Source: JAYQKL01 sp049890195
GTDB taxonomy: Bacteria; Pseudomonadota; Alphaproteobacteria; RS24
DNA length: 64,000 nucleotides
Assembly: GCA_049890195.1 (NCBI GenBank)
Contig: JBMHBY010000006.1
Span: forward strand, 1-64,000
Direction of reading: 5' to 3'
Notes under the pieces: model-generated
Seen by the model: only the letters and a program-made list of their open reading frames with translations
Told to the model about the DNA's origin: nothing
The model's database searches: none
Program-made: the position numbers and the translations under genes
In this document: one piece after another, positions 41,355-49,754 of the stretch
Numbering within the stretch: position 1 is the first letter of the stretch
Layout of the letters: each line of letters begins with the position of its first letter

Positions 41355-42476
41355 ATGCGTATTGTCATCAGTGGTACAGGCGTTTTCACGCCTGAAGAGA
41401 GCATCAGCAATGAAGAGCTGGTGGAAAGCTATAATGGCTATGTTGAAAAGTTCAATTCTGAAAATGACGCAGCCATAAACGCCGGTGAAGTTGAAGCCCT
41501 GCAGCCTTCCAGCGCCGAGTTCATCAAAAAAGCCTCCGGTATTGAAAGCCGGTATGTCATTGACAAGAAAAATGTTCTGGACATCAACATCATGGCACCC
41601 AGATTGCGGGCACGCTCCAATGACGAGCCCTCCATCTTCGCCGAAATTTCCGTTGATGCTGCCAAACAGGCATTGGCCAATGCCAAGCTTGAAGCCTCCG
41701 ACATTGATGCCGTCATCGTATCCTGCTCCAATACCGAGCGGGCCTATCCGCAGATCGCCGTGGAGGTTCAAAACCTGCTCGGCATTCAGGGGTTCGGCTT
41801 TGACATGATTGTCGGCTGTGCCTCCGCCACATTTGCCATTAATGTTGCAACCGACATGATCAAATCCGGCTCAGCCCGCCGTGTACTGATGATCAACCCG
41901 GAAATCTGCTCCGGCCATCTGAATTTCTGCGACCGTGACAGTCATTTTATTTTTGGAGATGTCTGCACCGCCGCCATTATTGAGCTGGCGGATGGATGTC
42001 GGTCAGATCATGCCTTTGAAGTCATCAGCACCAAGCTGATGACGCAGTTTTCCAACAATATCCGAAATAATGGCGGCTATTTGAACCGTGCCACACCGGA
42101 AACGATGTTTGATGACGACAAGCTGTTTGTCCAGAACGGGCGGAGTGTGTTCAAGGAGGTTTTGCCTCTGGTCTCAAGAATGATCACTGACCAGCTGGCT
42201 GACAATGATTTGAGTGCCGAAAATCTGTCACGCCTGTGGCTGCACCAGGCCAACATCAACATGAATGATTTTCTCGGCAAAAAAATCATGGGCCGTGAAC
42301 CGAGCCGTGAGGAACAGCCGAATATTCTGCAGGAATACGCCAACACCAGTTCGGCCGGCTCAATCATTGCCTTTCACAAATATAAAAATGATTTGCAGGT
42401 CGGGGATGTCGGGGTTTTATGCGCTTTCGGCGCTGGATACTCGGCCGGATCAATGATCCTGAAAAAGTACAGCTGA
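41355..42476 (+). CDS. Beta-ketoacyl-ACP synthase III-like enzyme
   Basis: KAS III-type thiolase-fold enzymes condense acyl-CoA with malonyl-ACP. The 373-residue protein has the active Cys in IVGCASATFAINVA, the His in LWLHQANINMN and the Asn in YANTSSAGS, so the Cys-His-Asn triad is complete. It is about 50 residues longer than E. coli FabH; the extra part is the N-terminal segment around residues 20-60. That size resembles the FabH-like beta-ketodecanoyl-ACP synthase of Pseudomonas. ATG 41355 has GGGAGG 6 bases upstream. Role in initiation or in a special lipid is open. Confidence 0.85.
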   Translation: MRIVISGTGVFTPEESISNEELVESYNGYVEKFNSENDAAINAGEVEALQPSSAEFIKKASGIESRYVIDKKNVLDINIMAPRLRARSNDEPSIFAEISVDAAKQALANAKLEASDIDAVIVSCSNTERAYPQIAVEVQNLLGIQGFGFDMIVGCASATFAINVATDMIKSGSARRVLMINPEICSGHLNFCDRDSHFIFGDVCTAAIIELADGCRSDHAFEVISTKLMTQFSNNIRNNGGYLNRATPETMFDDDKLFVQNGRSVFKEVLPLVSRMITDQLADNDLSAENLSRLWLHQANINMNDFLGKKIMGREPSREEQPNILQEYANTSSAGSIIAFHKYKNDLQVGDVGVLCAFGAGYSAGSMILKKYS

Positions 42477-42510
42477 TCCGTCAGCACCCGCTAATGTCTG
42501 CCTCCACGCC

Positions 42511-42541
42511 TTGCAAATCGCAGCAATTGATACCATATATA
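42511..42541 (+). promoter_or_regulatory. nadABC promoter candidate
   Basis: TTGCAA (42511-42516) followed 17-19 bases later by CATATATA (42534-42541) gives a sigma70-like promoter about 70 bases before the nadA start. I saw no certain operator. The gene upstream ends at 42476 without a terminator hairpin. Confidence 0.35.
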
Positions 42542-42611
42542 AGACACAGATTGATGAAGGGACTGCTGTTCCCGGAGGGTGAGACCGGGTGGCGGCGATG
42601 GAGAGAAATTC

Positions 42612-43691
42612 ATGAACGCTGAGGGCACGCAAAATATGGAAACCGCTCAAAGCCAGAAGACGGCTCAGGCCATATTGGACGGTATGGGCATTGGCTATGA
42701 CGATGCGCTTGAAACCGAGCTCTCGCCGGTCTATGAGCGCGTCAAATCCGTCATTCCGTCCGTCGAGTGGCCGTTTTTCGCGCCCTACATCAAGGCCATC
42801 AATCAGCTGAAAAAAGAAAAAAATGCGGTCATACTCGCCCATAATTACCAGACACCAGAAATCTTCCATTGCGTTGCCGATGTCGTCGGAGACAGCCTTC
42901 AGCTGGCCCGTGAGGCAGCCAACGCGCAAGGCGACATCATCATCCAGTGCGGTGTGCATTTCATGGCGGAAACCTCCAAGCTGCTGAACCCCGATAAAAA
43001 AGTCCTGATACCGGACATGGGGGCGGGGTGCTCGCTGGCGGAAAGCATCACCGGAGCCGATGTCCGCGCCCTCCGCGAGGCATATCCGGGCGTTCCGATA
43101 GTCACCTATGTCAACACCTCGGCGGATGTGAAAGCCGAAAGCGATGTCTGCTGCACATCCTCCAACGCCGTTGATGTGGTCAATGCCGTCGCAAAGGAGT
43201 TCAACAGCGACAGGGTGCTGTGCATTCCGGACGAGTTTTTGGCCCAGAACATCGCCAAGGAAACCGACATTGAGGTGATTGCCTGGAAAGGGCGCTGCGA
43301 AGTGCATGAACAATTCACCGCCGATGAACTGAAGCAATACCGTGCCGACGACCCGGGTCTGGTCATCATCGCCCACCCTGAATGTCCGCCTGAAGTCGTT
43401 GACGAGGCTGATTTCTCCGGCTCAACCTCCGGCATGATCAAATGGGTCCAGGACCAGCAGCCCGAACGTGTGCTGATGGTCACGGAATGCTCGATGAGCG
43501 ACAATGTAGCCGTGGAGAACCCGAAAGTGAATTTCGTCCGCCCGTGCAATTTGTGTCCGCACATGAAGAAAATCACCCTGCCGAAAATCCTTGAAGCGCT
43601 GGTTTCGGAGACAGAAGAGATTTTTGTTGACGAAAAGGTGGCAGCCGCTGCTCGCCAATCCGTTGAAAGAATGATTGCCCTGAGCAAATAG
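42612..43691 (+). CDS. nadA: Quinolinate synthase NadA
   Basis: NadA condenses iminoaspartate with dihydroxyacetone phosphate to quinolinate using a 4Fe-4S cluster. The 359 residues show LAHNYQTPEI, GDSLQLAREA, CGVHFMAETSKLLNP, PDMGAGCSLAES, the Cys of DVCCTSSNAV and PCNLCPHMKKITL. ATG 42612 follows GGAGAG by 6 bases. It leads nadABC, with nadB 10 bases downstream. Confidence 0.97.
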   Translation: MNAEGTQNMETAQSQKTAQAILDGMGIGYDDALETELSPVYERVKSVIPSVEWPFFAPYIKAINQLKKEKNAVILAHNYQTPEIFHCVADVVGDSLQLAREAANAQGDIIIQCGVHFMAETSKLLNPDKKVLIPDMGAGCSLAESITGADVRALREAYPGVPIVTYVNTSADVKAESDVCCTSSNAVDVVNAVAKEFNSDRVLCIPDEFLAQNIAKETDIEVIAWKGRCEVHEQFTADELKQYRADDPGLVIIAHPECPPEVVDEADFSGSTSGMIKWVQDQQPERVLMVTECSMSDNVAVENPKVNFVRPCNLCPHMKKITLPKILEALVSETEEIFVDEKVAAAARQSVERMIALSK

Positions 43692-43701
43692 GGCCGGATT
43701 C

Positions 43702-45315
43702 ATGCAGACACAACCCAACATCATTGATGCCGGCGACGTGCTGATTGTTGGTGCCGGTCTGGCCGGGCTGTTCACCGCCCTTAAGTTGTCGCACCGTCAG
43801 GTTACGGTTATGACTGCTGAAAAACCCAAAAAAGGAAGTGCCAGCGCCTGGGCGCAGGGAGGAATTGCCGCCGCGCTTGGTGAAGATGACCATGCTGATC
43901 TGCATGTGGCTGATACGGTAAAAGCCGGGGCCGGTCTGGTTGATGAAAACATCGCCAGAATTCTGGCCGAAGAGTCAAAAGCCAGAGTCAACGACCTGAT
44001 TGCCTTTGGTGTGCCGTTTGACAGAATGCCGGACGGCCAACTGAAATTGGGGCGTGAGGCGGCACACTCGCGCAACCGCATTGTCGGGGTCAGCGGGGAC
44101 CGTGCCGGGCGGGAAATCATGTCGGCCCTTGGCAGAAGAGCCACGCAAAGTCCGTCAATCCGAAAACTTATCGGATACAGCGCCTATGAACTTGCCGTTG
44201 AAGACGGCCGCGTGGTCGGCGTCTTCGCCCGCCCGGTCCACACACAGGGGCCGGTCAGCCCGATGCTGATCAAGGCACGAGCCGTCATTCTGGCCTGCGG
44301 TGGCTCCGGTCATTTGTACAAAACCACCACCAATCCGGTCTTTGCCAAGGGCGAGGCCATAGCCATGGCGGCGCGGGCCGGGGCTGTCATTGCGGACCCG
44401 GAGTTCATCCAGTTCCACCCGACGGCCTTTGCCGGCCTGCGTGACCCGGCACCGCTGGCCACGGAAGCGCTGCGCGGAGAGGGCGCCAAGCTTGTCAATG
44501 CTGAGGGACGTCGGTTCATGCTGGACCTTCACCCGGATGCCGAATTGGCGCCACGGGATGTCGTCGCCAGGGCCGTGTTCAACCACATTAAGGTGACAGG
44601 TGCCGTCAGCCTCGACTTGCGCGGCCATCTGGCGGACCATCTTGAACAGGATTTCCCGACCGTTTTCGGGTACTGCAGTCAGGCCGGCATCGACCCGAAA
44701 CGGTCGCTCATCCCCGTCGAACCGGCAGCGCATTATCATATGGGCGGCATCAAGGTTGATGAGTATGGGCGCACCACCCTGCCGGGCCTGTGGGCCTGTG
44801 GTGAGGTGGCCGCCACCGGGGCGCACGGCGCCAACAGACTGGCCAGCAATTCCCTGCTCGAAGCCATCGTTTTCGGTGCCCGTATCGCGCACAATATCGA
44901 CAGTTGCGTGCCGGTGAAGGCAATAGCCGTCCCGGAACCGTCGAAAACCGAGATCAGTGAACAAGCCACCAACCTGCCGGCCATAGCGGAATTGCGCGAA
45001 ACCATGACGAAATATGTCGGGGTGGTCCGCAGCAAACAAGGCCTGACCACTGCATTGGACATCATCACCCGGCTCAACCGGGTAGCCGGCGGCGTGGCGC
45101 CGCTGGCCAATATGACAACCACGGCAATGCTGATCACAAGCGCAGCCTTGCAGCGCGAGGAGAGCCGCGGCGGACATTTCCGTTCAGATTTTCCGCATGC
45201 GTCCAAAACCGCAGCGCGCACATTCATGACGCTTGACCAGTCCATCGCGATCGCGCAGGACGCCCTCAACGCCCCGCCTGAGACCGAATCCGACCAGAAA
45301 CAAATGAGTTCATAA
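43702..45315 (+). CDS. nadB: L-aspartate oxidase NadB
   Basis: NadB oxidises aspartate to iminoaspartate using FAD. The 537-residue protein has the FAD fold VLIVGAGLAGLFTALKL, SASAWAQGGIAAALGEDDH, the substrate/active-site HSRNRIVG, ILACGGSGHLYKTTTNP, and HYHMGGIKVDEYGRT with GEVAATGAHGANRLASNS. It overlaps nadC by one base (TAATG). Confidence 0.96.
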   Translation: MQTQPNIIDAGDVLIVGAGLAGLFTALKLSHRQVTVMTAEKPKKGSASAWAQGGIAAALGEDDHADLHVADTVKAGAGLVDENIARILAEESKARVNDLIAFGVPFDRMPDGQLKLGREAAHSRNRIVGVSGDRAGREIMSALGRRATQSPSIRKLIGYSAYELAVEDGRVVGVFARPVHTQGPVSPMLIKARAVILACGGSGHLYKTTTNPVFAKGEAIAMAARAGAVIADPEFIQFHPTAFAGLRDPAPLATEALRGEGAKLVNAEGRRFMLDLHPDAELAPRDVVARAVFNHIKVTGAVSLDLRGHLADHLEQDFPTVFGYCSQAGIDPKRSLIPVEPAAHYHMGGIKVDEYGRTTLPGLWACGEVAATGAHGANRLASNSLLEAIVFGARIAHNIDSCVPVKAIAVPEPSKTEISEQATNLPAIAELRETMTKYVGVVRSKQGLTTALDIITRLNRVAGGVAPLANMTTTAMLITSAALQREESRGGHFRSDFPHASKTAARTFMTLDQSIAIAQDALNAPPETESDQKQMSS

Positions 45316-46181
45316 TGGCAAATCACACCCTTTCCCCCCTGCCGCGCAAAACCGTTGAGGCCGCAGTGCGCACCGCCCTGGAGGAGGATATGGGGCGCTC
45401 TGGCGACTTGACATCACAAGCCGTCATACCTGCCGGCGCCATGGCCAAAGGCGCGATTGTCTCTCGGGAACAAGGGGTTCTTGCCGGTCTTGATTTGGCG
45501 GTGGCGGCTTTCCACACCATGAATGAAGACATTGACGTGGACACCCTTTGTCAGGATGGCAATGCCGTGAAACCGGGTGATGCCGTTTTGACGGTGCACG
45601 GTCCGGCCCGCGATGTTTTGGCGGCAGAACGGGTGGCCCTGAATTATCTCGGACATTTGTCAGGCATCGCGTCTCAAACCCGCCTTTATGTCGAGAAAAC
45701 AACCGGCACCAGGGCCAGGATCACCTGCACCCGCAAAACCACGCCAAACCTCAGGACGTTGCAGAAATATGCCGTGCGCTGCGGCGGTGGTTTCAATCAC
45801 CGCTATGGTCTGGATGACGGCATCCTGATCAAGGATAATCATATTGCGGTTGCCGGCGGTGTCGGCCCGGCTGTAAAGGCTGCACTGGCCGGAGCGGGGC
45901 ATATGGTGAGGGTCGAAATTGAGGTAGACACGCTGGAGCAGTTAAAAGAGGCGATGGACGCCGGGGCGCAGGCCGTGCTGCTTGACAATATGCCGCCGGA
46001 AACGCTCCGCGAAGCCTTGGCCATCATTGACGGTCGCGCAGCGGCTGAGGCATCAGGCAATGTCACCCTGGAAACCGTCAAGGCCATAGCGGAAACCGGC
46101 GTCGATTACATCTCGGTTGGGCGCATCACCCATTCCGCCCCCTGCCTTGATCTTGGACTGGATCTAGAAATAACCTGCTAA
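45315..46181 (+). CDS. nadC: Nicotinate-nucleotide pyrophosphorylase (carboxylating) NadC
   Basis: NadC turns quinolinate and PRPP into nicotinate mononucleotide. The 288-residue protein shows AALEEDMGRSGDLTSQA-type start, NYLGHLSGIASQTR, CTRKTTPNLRTLQKYAV, GGGFNHRYGLDDGILIKDNH and VLLDNMPPETLREAL. It ends the nadABC unit and its last 4 bases overlap the stop of the convergent cell wall hydrolase gene. Confidence 0.97.
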   Translation: MANHTLSPLPRKTVEAAVRTALEEDMGRSGDLTSQAVIPAGAMAKGAIVSREQGVLAGLDLAVAAFHTMNEDIDVDTLCQDGNAVKPGDAVLTVHGPARDVLAAERVALNYLGHLSGIASQTRLYVEKTTGTRARITCTRKTTPNLRTLQKYAVRCGGGFNHRYGLDDGILIKDNHIAVAGGVGPAVKAALAGAGHMVRVEIEVDTLEQLKEAMDAGAQAVLLDNMPPETLREALAIIDGRAAAEASGNVTLETVKAIAETGVDYISVGRITHSAPCLDLGLDLEITC

Positions 46182-46933
46182 AGGTCGTCTTGCGGACGTT
46201 TGAGCGGGGCAGGTTTGTGGCCCCGGGGATCTTCCACATAAAAAATATGTCGTCCGATTTTTGTGATCGGCTCCATGTAGGATGACCATTTGGGAGCCAC
46301 ATAATCAGCATGGTAATGTGTCGCCAGACCGGCAATCTGTGAGTTGGAGCCTTTGACCAGCAGCTCACCGGCCAGGTCATAAGCGGCATTCCAGAATTTT
46401 TGATTATAGGCGCGGTCCGATCGGCCATCACAGGCAAAGGAGAACTGGCATTTGTGGCGACGGAACTCGCCTTGGAAAACCACGTCGCAGACAGAACTCG
46501 GATAACGCTTGTCGCGCACCCGGTTGATGACGACATCCCCGACAGCCTGCCACCCTTCAAGGGGTTCGCTGCGTGCTTCGAAATACATGGCCTGTGCCAG
46601 ACAATGGCGGGCTTTCTGGAAAGTCTCATTCTGGGATACTGGACCAGCCCCCATAACAGGTTGGATTGCGGGCATCCCATTCTGTGCCGACAGTTTGAAC
46701 AGGGGTTTGCCTCTGAGTTTCTCGACACTGGCTGCCGTTTGCACATGTGCGGTGTGGGATGCAGGAACGTAAACGCTGTCCAGAGCATTGACCAGACTGC
46801 GTGTGTTAAAGGATGTGTAGGCGGAAACCAGCAACAAACATGGGATGGCAACCGACAGCAGTTTGTATTTGCGTCGACCCAAGAAATCAGCCGTCAGGCC
46901 ATAAACATCAAGCCACTCCAACAATATCCGCAT
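46178..46933 (-). CDS. Cell wall hydrolase, SleB-like
   Basis: The 251-residue protein has an N-terminal membrane anchor (KLLSVAIPCLLLVSAYTSF) and a C-terminal hydrolase_2 domain like that of spore-cortex lytic enzyme SleB: CLAQAMYFEARSEPLEGWQA, VGDVVINRV, FQGEFRRHKCQFSFACDG and GLATHYHADYVAPKW. The Glu of YFEARSE is the presumed catalytic acid. The start is uncertain. ATG 46933 lies 9 bases after GGAG, while ATG 46939 is only 3 bases away. Peptidoglycan cleavage is inferred. Confidence 0.9.
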   Translation of the reverse strand: MRILLEWLDVYGLTADFLGRRKYKLLSVAIPCLLLVSAYTSFNTRSLVNALDSVYVPASHTAHVQTAASVEKLRGKPLFKLSAQNGMPAIQPVMGAGPVSQNETFQKARHCLAQAMYFEARSEPLEGWQAVGDVVINRVRDKRYPSSVCDVVFQGEFRRHKCQFSFACDGRSDRAYNQKFWNAAYDLAGELLVKGSNSQIAGLATHYHADYVAPKWSSYMEPITKIGRHIFYVEDPRGHKPAPLKRPQDDL

Positions 46934-46956
46934 GGACATATTCTCCAAGTATACTA

Positions 46957-46986
46957 TATATAGATTTAAATTCTAAATACTCACAA
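46957..46986 (-). promoter_or_regulatory. Promoter candidate for the cell wall hydrolase
   Basis: In an AT-rich gap (46949-47070) that stands out from the GC-rich surroundings, the minus strand has TTGTGA (46981-46986), an 18-base spacer and TATATA (46957-46962). Transcription would begin about 15-20 bases before the start codon. Nothing else supports a specific regulator. Confidence 0.4.
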
Positions 46987-47070
46987 TATATAGCGTATAT
47001 GCTTAGATAAATTAGTTCTTATACTGATTTGGGCAAGGTAATCCAGCTTTTTTAATTTTTTCTGAGCCTG

Positions 47071-49746
47071 TTACTTTACCTTGTTTTTCAACACCGCCTG
47101 CGCCGCCGCCAGTCTGGCAATCGGAACACGGTAGGGGGAACATGACACATAGGACATGTTTTGTCCTTCACAAAAATCAATCGTTTCTGGATCACCGCCA
47201 TGTTCGCCACAAATACCAAGCTTGATGTCGGGTCGTGTTGTGCGCCCGCGCTCACAGGCGAACGTGATCAACTCACCGACACCTTGGGTGTCAAGCGTGA
47301 CAAACGGGTCTTTTTCCATGATGCCGTCCCGCATGTAAGGCGACAGGAATGATGCAGAATCATCCCGGCTGATACCGTAAGTGGTTTGGGTCAGGTCATT
47401 TGTGCCAAAAGAGAAATAGTGTGCGGTTTTTGCGATTTCAGCCGCCACCATCGCCGCTCTGGGCAACTCAATCATGGTCCCCAGCAAATATTCGGTTTGC
47501 GTGCCGCTTTCGGCAGCGACCAAATCAGCAATCTTGTTGATACGACCGGCCATAAACTCCAATTCTTTGGCGTCGGACACCAACGGCACCATGACCTCCA
47601 GCCGGACAGACTCGCCGGTTTCCTTCTGTGTCTCGGCGGCCGCCTCGAAAATCGCGCGCGCCTGCATCTCATATATGTCGGGGAAAGTCAGCCCAAGCCG
47701 GCACCCGCGATGACCCAGCATCGGGTTGGCTTCAGCCAGCTCATGCACACGGCGGCGGATGACCTCCAAATCAAGTCCGCTGGCTTCTGCCAGTTGTTCC
47801 TGCTCACGCTCCGTATGCGGTAAAAACTCATGCAGAGGCGGGTCCAAAAGGCGGATGTTGACCGGGCGCCCGTGCATGATGTTGAACAGGTCTTTGAAAT
47901 CCTGTTTCTGCATCGGCAATATGCGCTCCAAGGGGGCTTTGCGTCCCTGCTCATTTTCAGCCAGGATCATCTCCCGTACAGACATGATGCGCTCGGCGTC
48001 AAAGAACATATGCTCGGTCCGGCACAGGCCGATTCCCTCCGCCCCAAATTTGATGGCGGTCGCAGCATCCAAAGGCGTTTCGGCATTTGTGCGCACCTGC
48101 ATTCGCCGGTGCTCGTCCGCCCATTCCATCAATTTGCCAAAATCGCCTGACAGCTCAGGCTGCAGGGTCGGCACCGCACCGAACATGACGCGCCCTTTGC
48201 CGCCGTCAATCGTGATGACGTCACCTTCCTTCACCTCACGCCCGGCAACGGAAAAGGTCTTGTTTGAGATGTTGATTTGGATGCTGCCGGCACCGGAAAC
48301 ACATGGCCGCCCCATTCCTCTTGCAACCACGGCAGCGTGACTTGTCATACCGCCGCGGGATGTCAATATGCCGGCGGCGGCATGCATGCCGTGAATGTCC
48401 TCCGGACTTGTTTCCATCCGCACCAATATAACCTTGCGCCCCTGTTCCTTGGCGGTTTCGGCATCATCTGCCGTGAACACCACTTCGCCGCTGGCCGCGC
48501 CGGGTGAGGCCGGCAGGCCATTGGCAATGACATCAACCTCAACATCCGGGTCAAGCATCGGATGCAGAAGCTGGTCCAGCGCCATCGGGTCTATCCGCAA
48601 CACCGCCTCTTCACGCGTGATCAAGCCCTCATCCACCATATCGACAGCGATTTTCAGCGCCGCCTTGGTGGTGCGTTTGCCGGAACGCGTCTGCAACATC
48701 CAAAGCTTCTGGTTCTGGACCGTAAACTCTATATCCTGCATGTCGCGGTAATGCGCCTCAAGGCGCTCAAACACATCCGTCAGCTGGCCAAAGACCTCCG
48801 GCATGACCTCTTCCATGCTCGGGGAGGAAATACCGCCCTCCTCTTTGGCCTTCAGCGTCAATGGCTGAGGCGTGCGGATGCCGGCCACGACATCCTCACC
48901 CTGGGCATTGACCAGAAACTCACCATAATAGCTTTTTTCACCCGTGGACGGGTTGCGGGTGAAGGCGACGCCCGTCGCGGAGTCCTCGCCAAGGTTGCCG
49001 AACACCATGGCCTGTACATTGACGGCCGTCCCCCAGCTTTCAGGGATATTGTTCAGCCGGCGATAGGTTTCGGCACGCGCATTGCGCCAGGAGCCGAAGA
49101 CGGCGCCGATCGCCCCCCACAATTGCTTCATGACGTCTTGCGGAAACGGGTTGCCGCTGATCTCCTCAACACGCTGCTTGTATTGGTCGACAATACTGCG
49201 CCAATCACCGGCATCCAAGTCGGTGTCAGCCAGATAATTTTCCTGCAGCTTGTACTCATCGAGGATTTCCTCGAAATGGTCATGGTCAACCTCCAGAACG
49301 ACATCAGAGTACATCTGGATAAAGCGCCGGTAGCTGTCCCAGGCAAACCTTTCATCTCCGGCTCTTTCGGCCAGACCGGCAACGGTCGCATCATTGAGGC
49401 CCAAATTCAGGACCGTGTCCATCATGCCCGGCATGGAGGCGCGGGCACCGGAACGTACGGACACCAGCAACGGGTTTTGCGTGTCGCCGAAACCGGCCCC
49501 CACCATGGCCCCGATATCCTCGATGGCCTTCAGAACCTGCGCTTCAAGACCTGACGGGTAGTTGCGGTCATTGTCGTAAAATGCCGTGCAAACCTCTGTT
49601 GTGATCGTAAAACCGGGTGGTACAGGCAAACCAAGACGGCTCATTTCCGCCAGATTGGCTCCTTTGCCCCCAAGCAGCGGCTTCATGTCCACTGTGCCTT
49701 CAGCCCCACCATCACCAAAACTATAGACCCATTTTCTGTCCGTCAT
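47071..49746 (-). CDS. ppdK: Pyruvate, phosphate dikinase
   Basis: PPDK reversibly converts pyruvate, ATP and phosphate to PEP, AMP and diphosphate, giving gluconeogenic carbon to the tkt-gap-pgk-fba enzymes. The 891-residue protein has the ATP-binding LLGGKGANLAEMSRLGLPVP, the phosphohistidine site GGMTSHAAVVARGMGRPC and the PEP domain with CGEHGGDP near the C-terminus. The ATG at 49746 has AGGA 7 bases upstream. It begins 8 bases after glyS, as in many Alphaproteobacteria. Confidence 0.97.
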   Translation of the reverse strand: MTDRKWVYSFGDGGAEGTVDMKPLLGGKGANLAEMSRLGLPVPPGFTITTEVCTAFYDNDRNYPSGLEAQVLKAIEDIGAMVGAGFGDTQNPLLVSVRSGARASMPGMMDTVLNLGLNDATVAGLAERAGDERFAWDSYRRFIQMYSDVVLEVDHDHFEEILDEYKLQENYLADTDLDAGDWRSIVDQYKQRVEEISGNPFPQDVMKQLWGAIGAVFGSWRNARAETYRRLNNIPESWGTAVNVQAMVFGNLGEDSATGVAFTRNPSTGEKSYYGEFLVNAQGEDVVAGIRTPQPLTLKAKEEGGISSPSMEEVMPEVFGQLTDVFERLEAHYRDMQDIEFTVQNQKLWMLQTRSGKRTTKAALKIAVDMVDEGLITREEAVLRIDPMALDQLLHPMLDPDVEVDVIANGLPASPGAASGEVVFTADDAETAKEQGRKVILVRMETSPEDIHGMHAAAGILTSRGGMTSHAAVVARGMGRPCVSGAGSIQINISNKTFSVAGREVKEGDVITIDGGKGRVMFGAVPTLQPELSGDFGKLMEWADEHRRMQVRTNAETPLDAATAIKFGAEGIGLCRTEHMFFDAERIMSVREMILAENEQGRKAPLERILPMQKQDFKDLFNIMHGRPVNIRLLDPPLHEFLPHTEREQEQLAEASGLDLEVIRRRVHELAEANPMLGHRGCRLGLTFPDIYEMQARAIFEAAAETQKETGESVRLEVMVPLVSDAKELEFMAGRINKIADLVAAESGTQTEYLLGTMIELPRAAMVAAEIAKTAHYFSFGTNDLTQTTYGISRDDSASFLSPYMRDGIMEKDPFVTLDTQGVGELITFACERGRTTRPDIKLGICGEHGGDPETIDFCEGQNMSYVSCSPYRVPIARLAAAQAVLKNKVK

Positions 49747-49754
49747 GGCCAATC

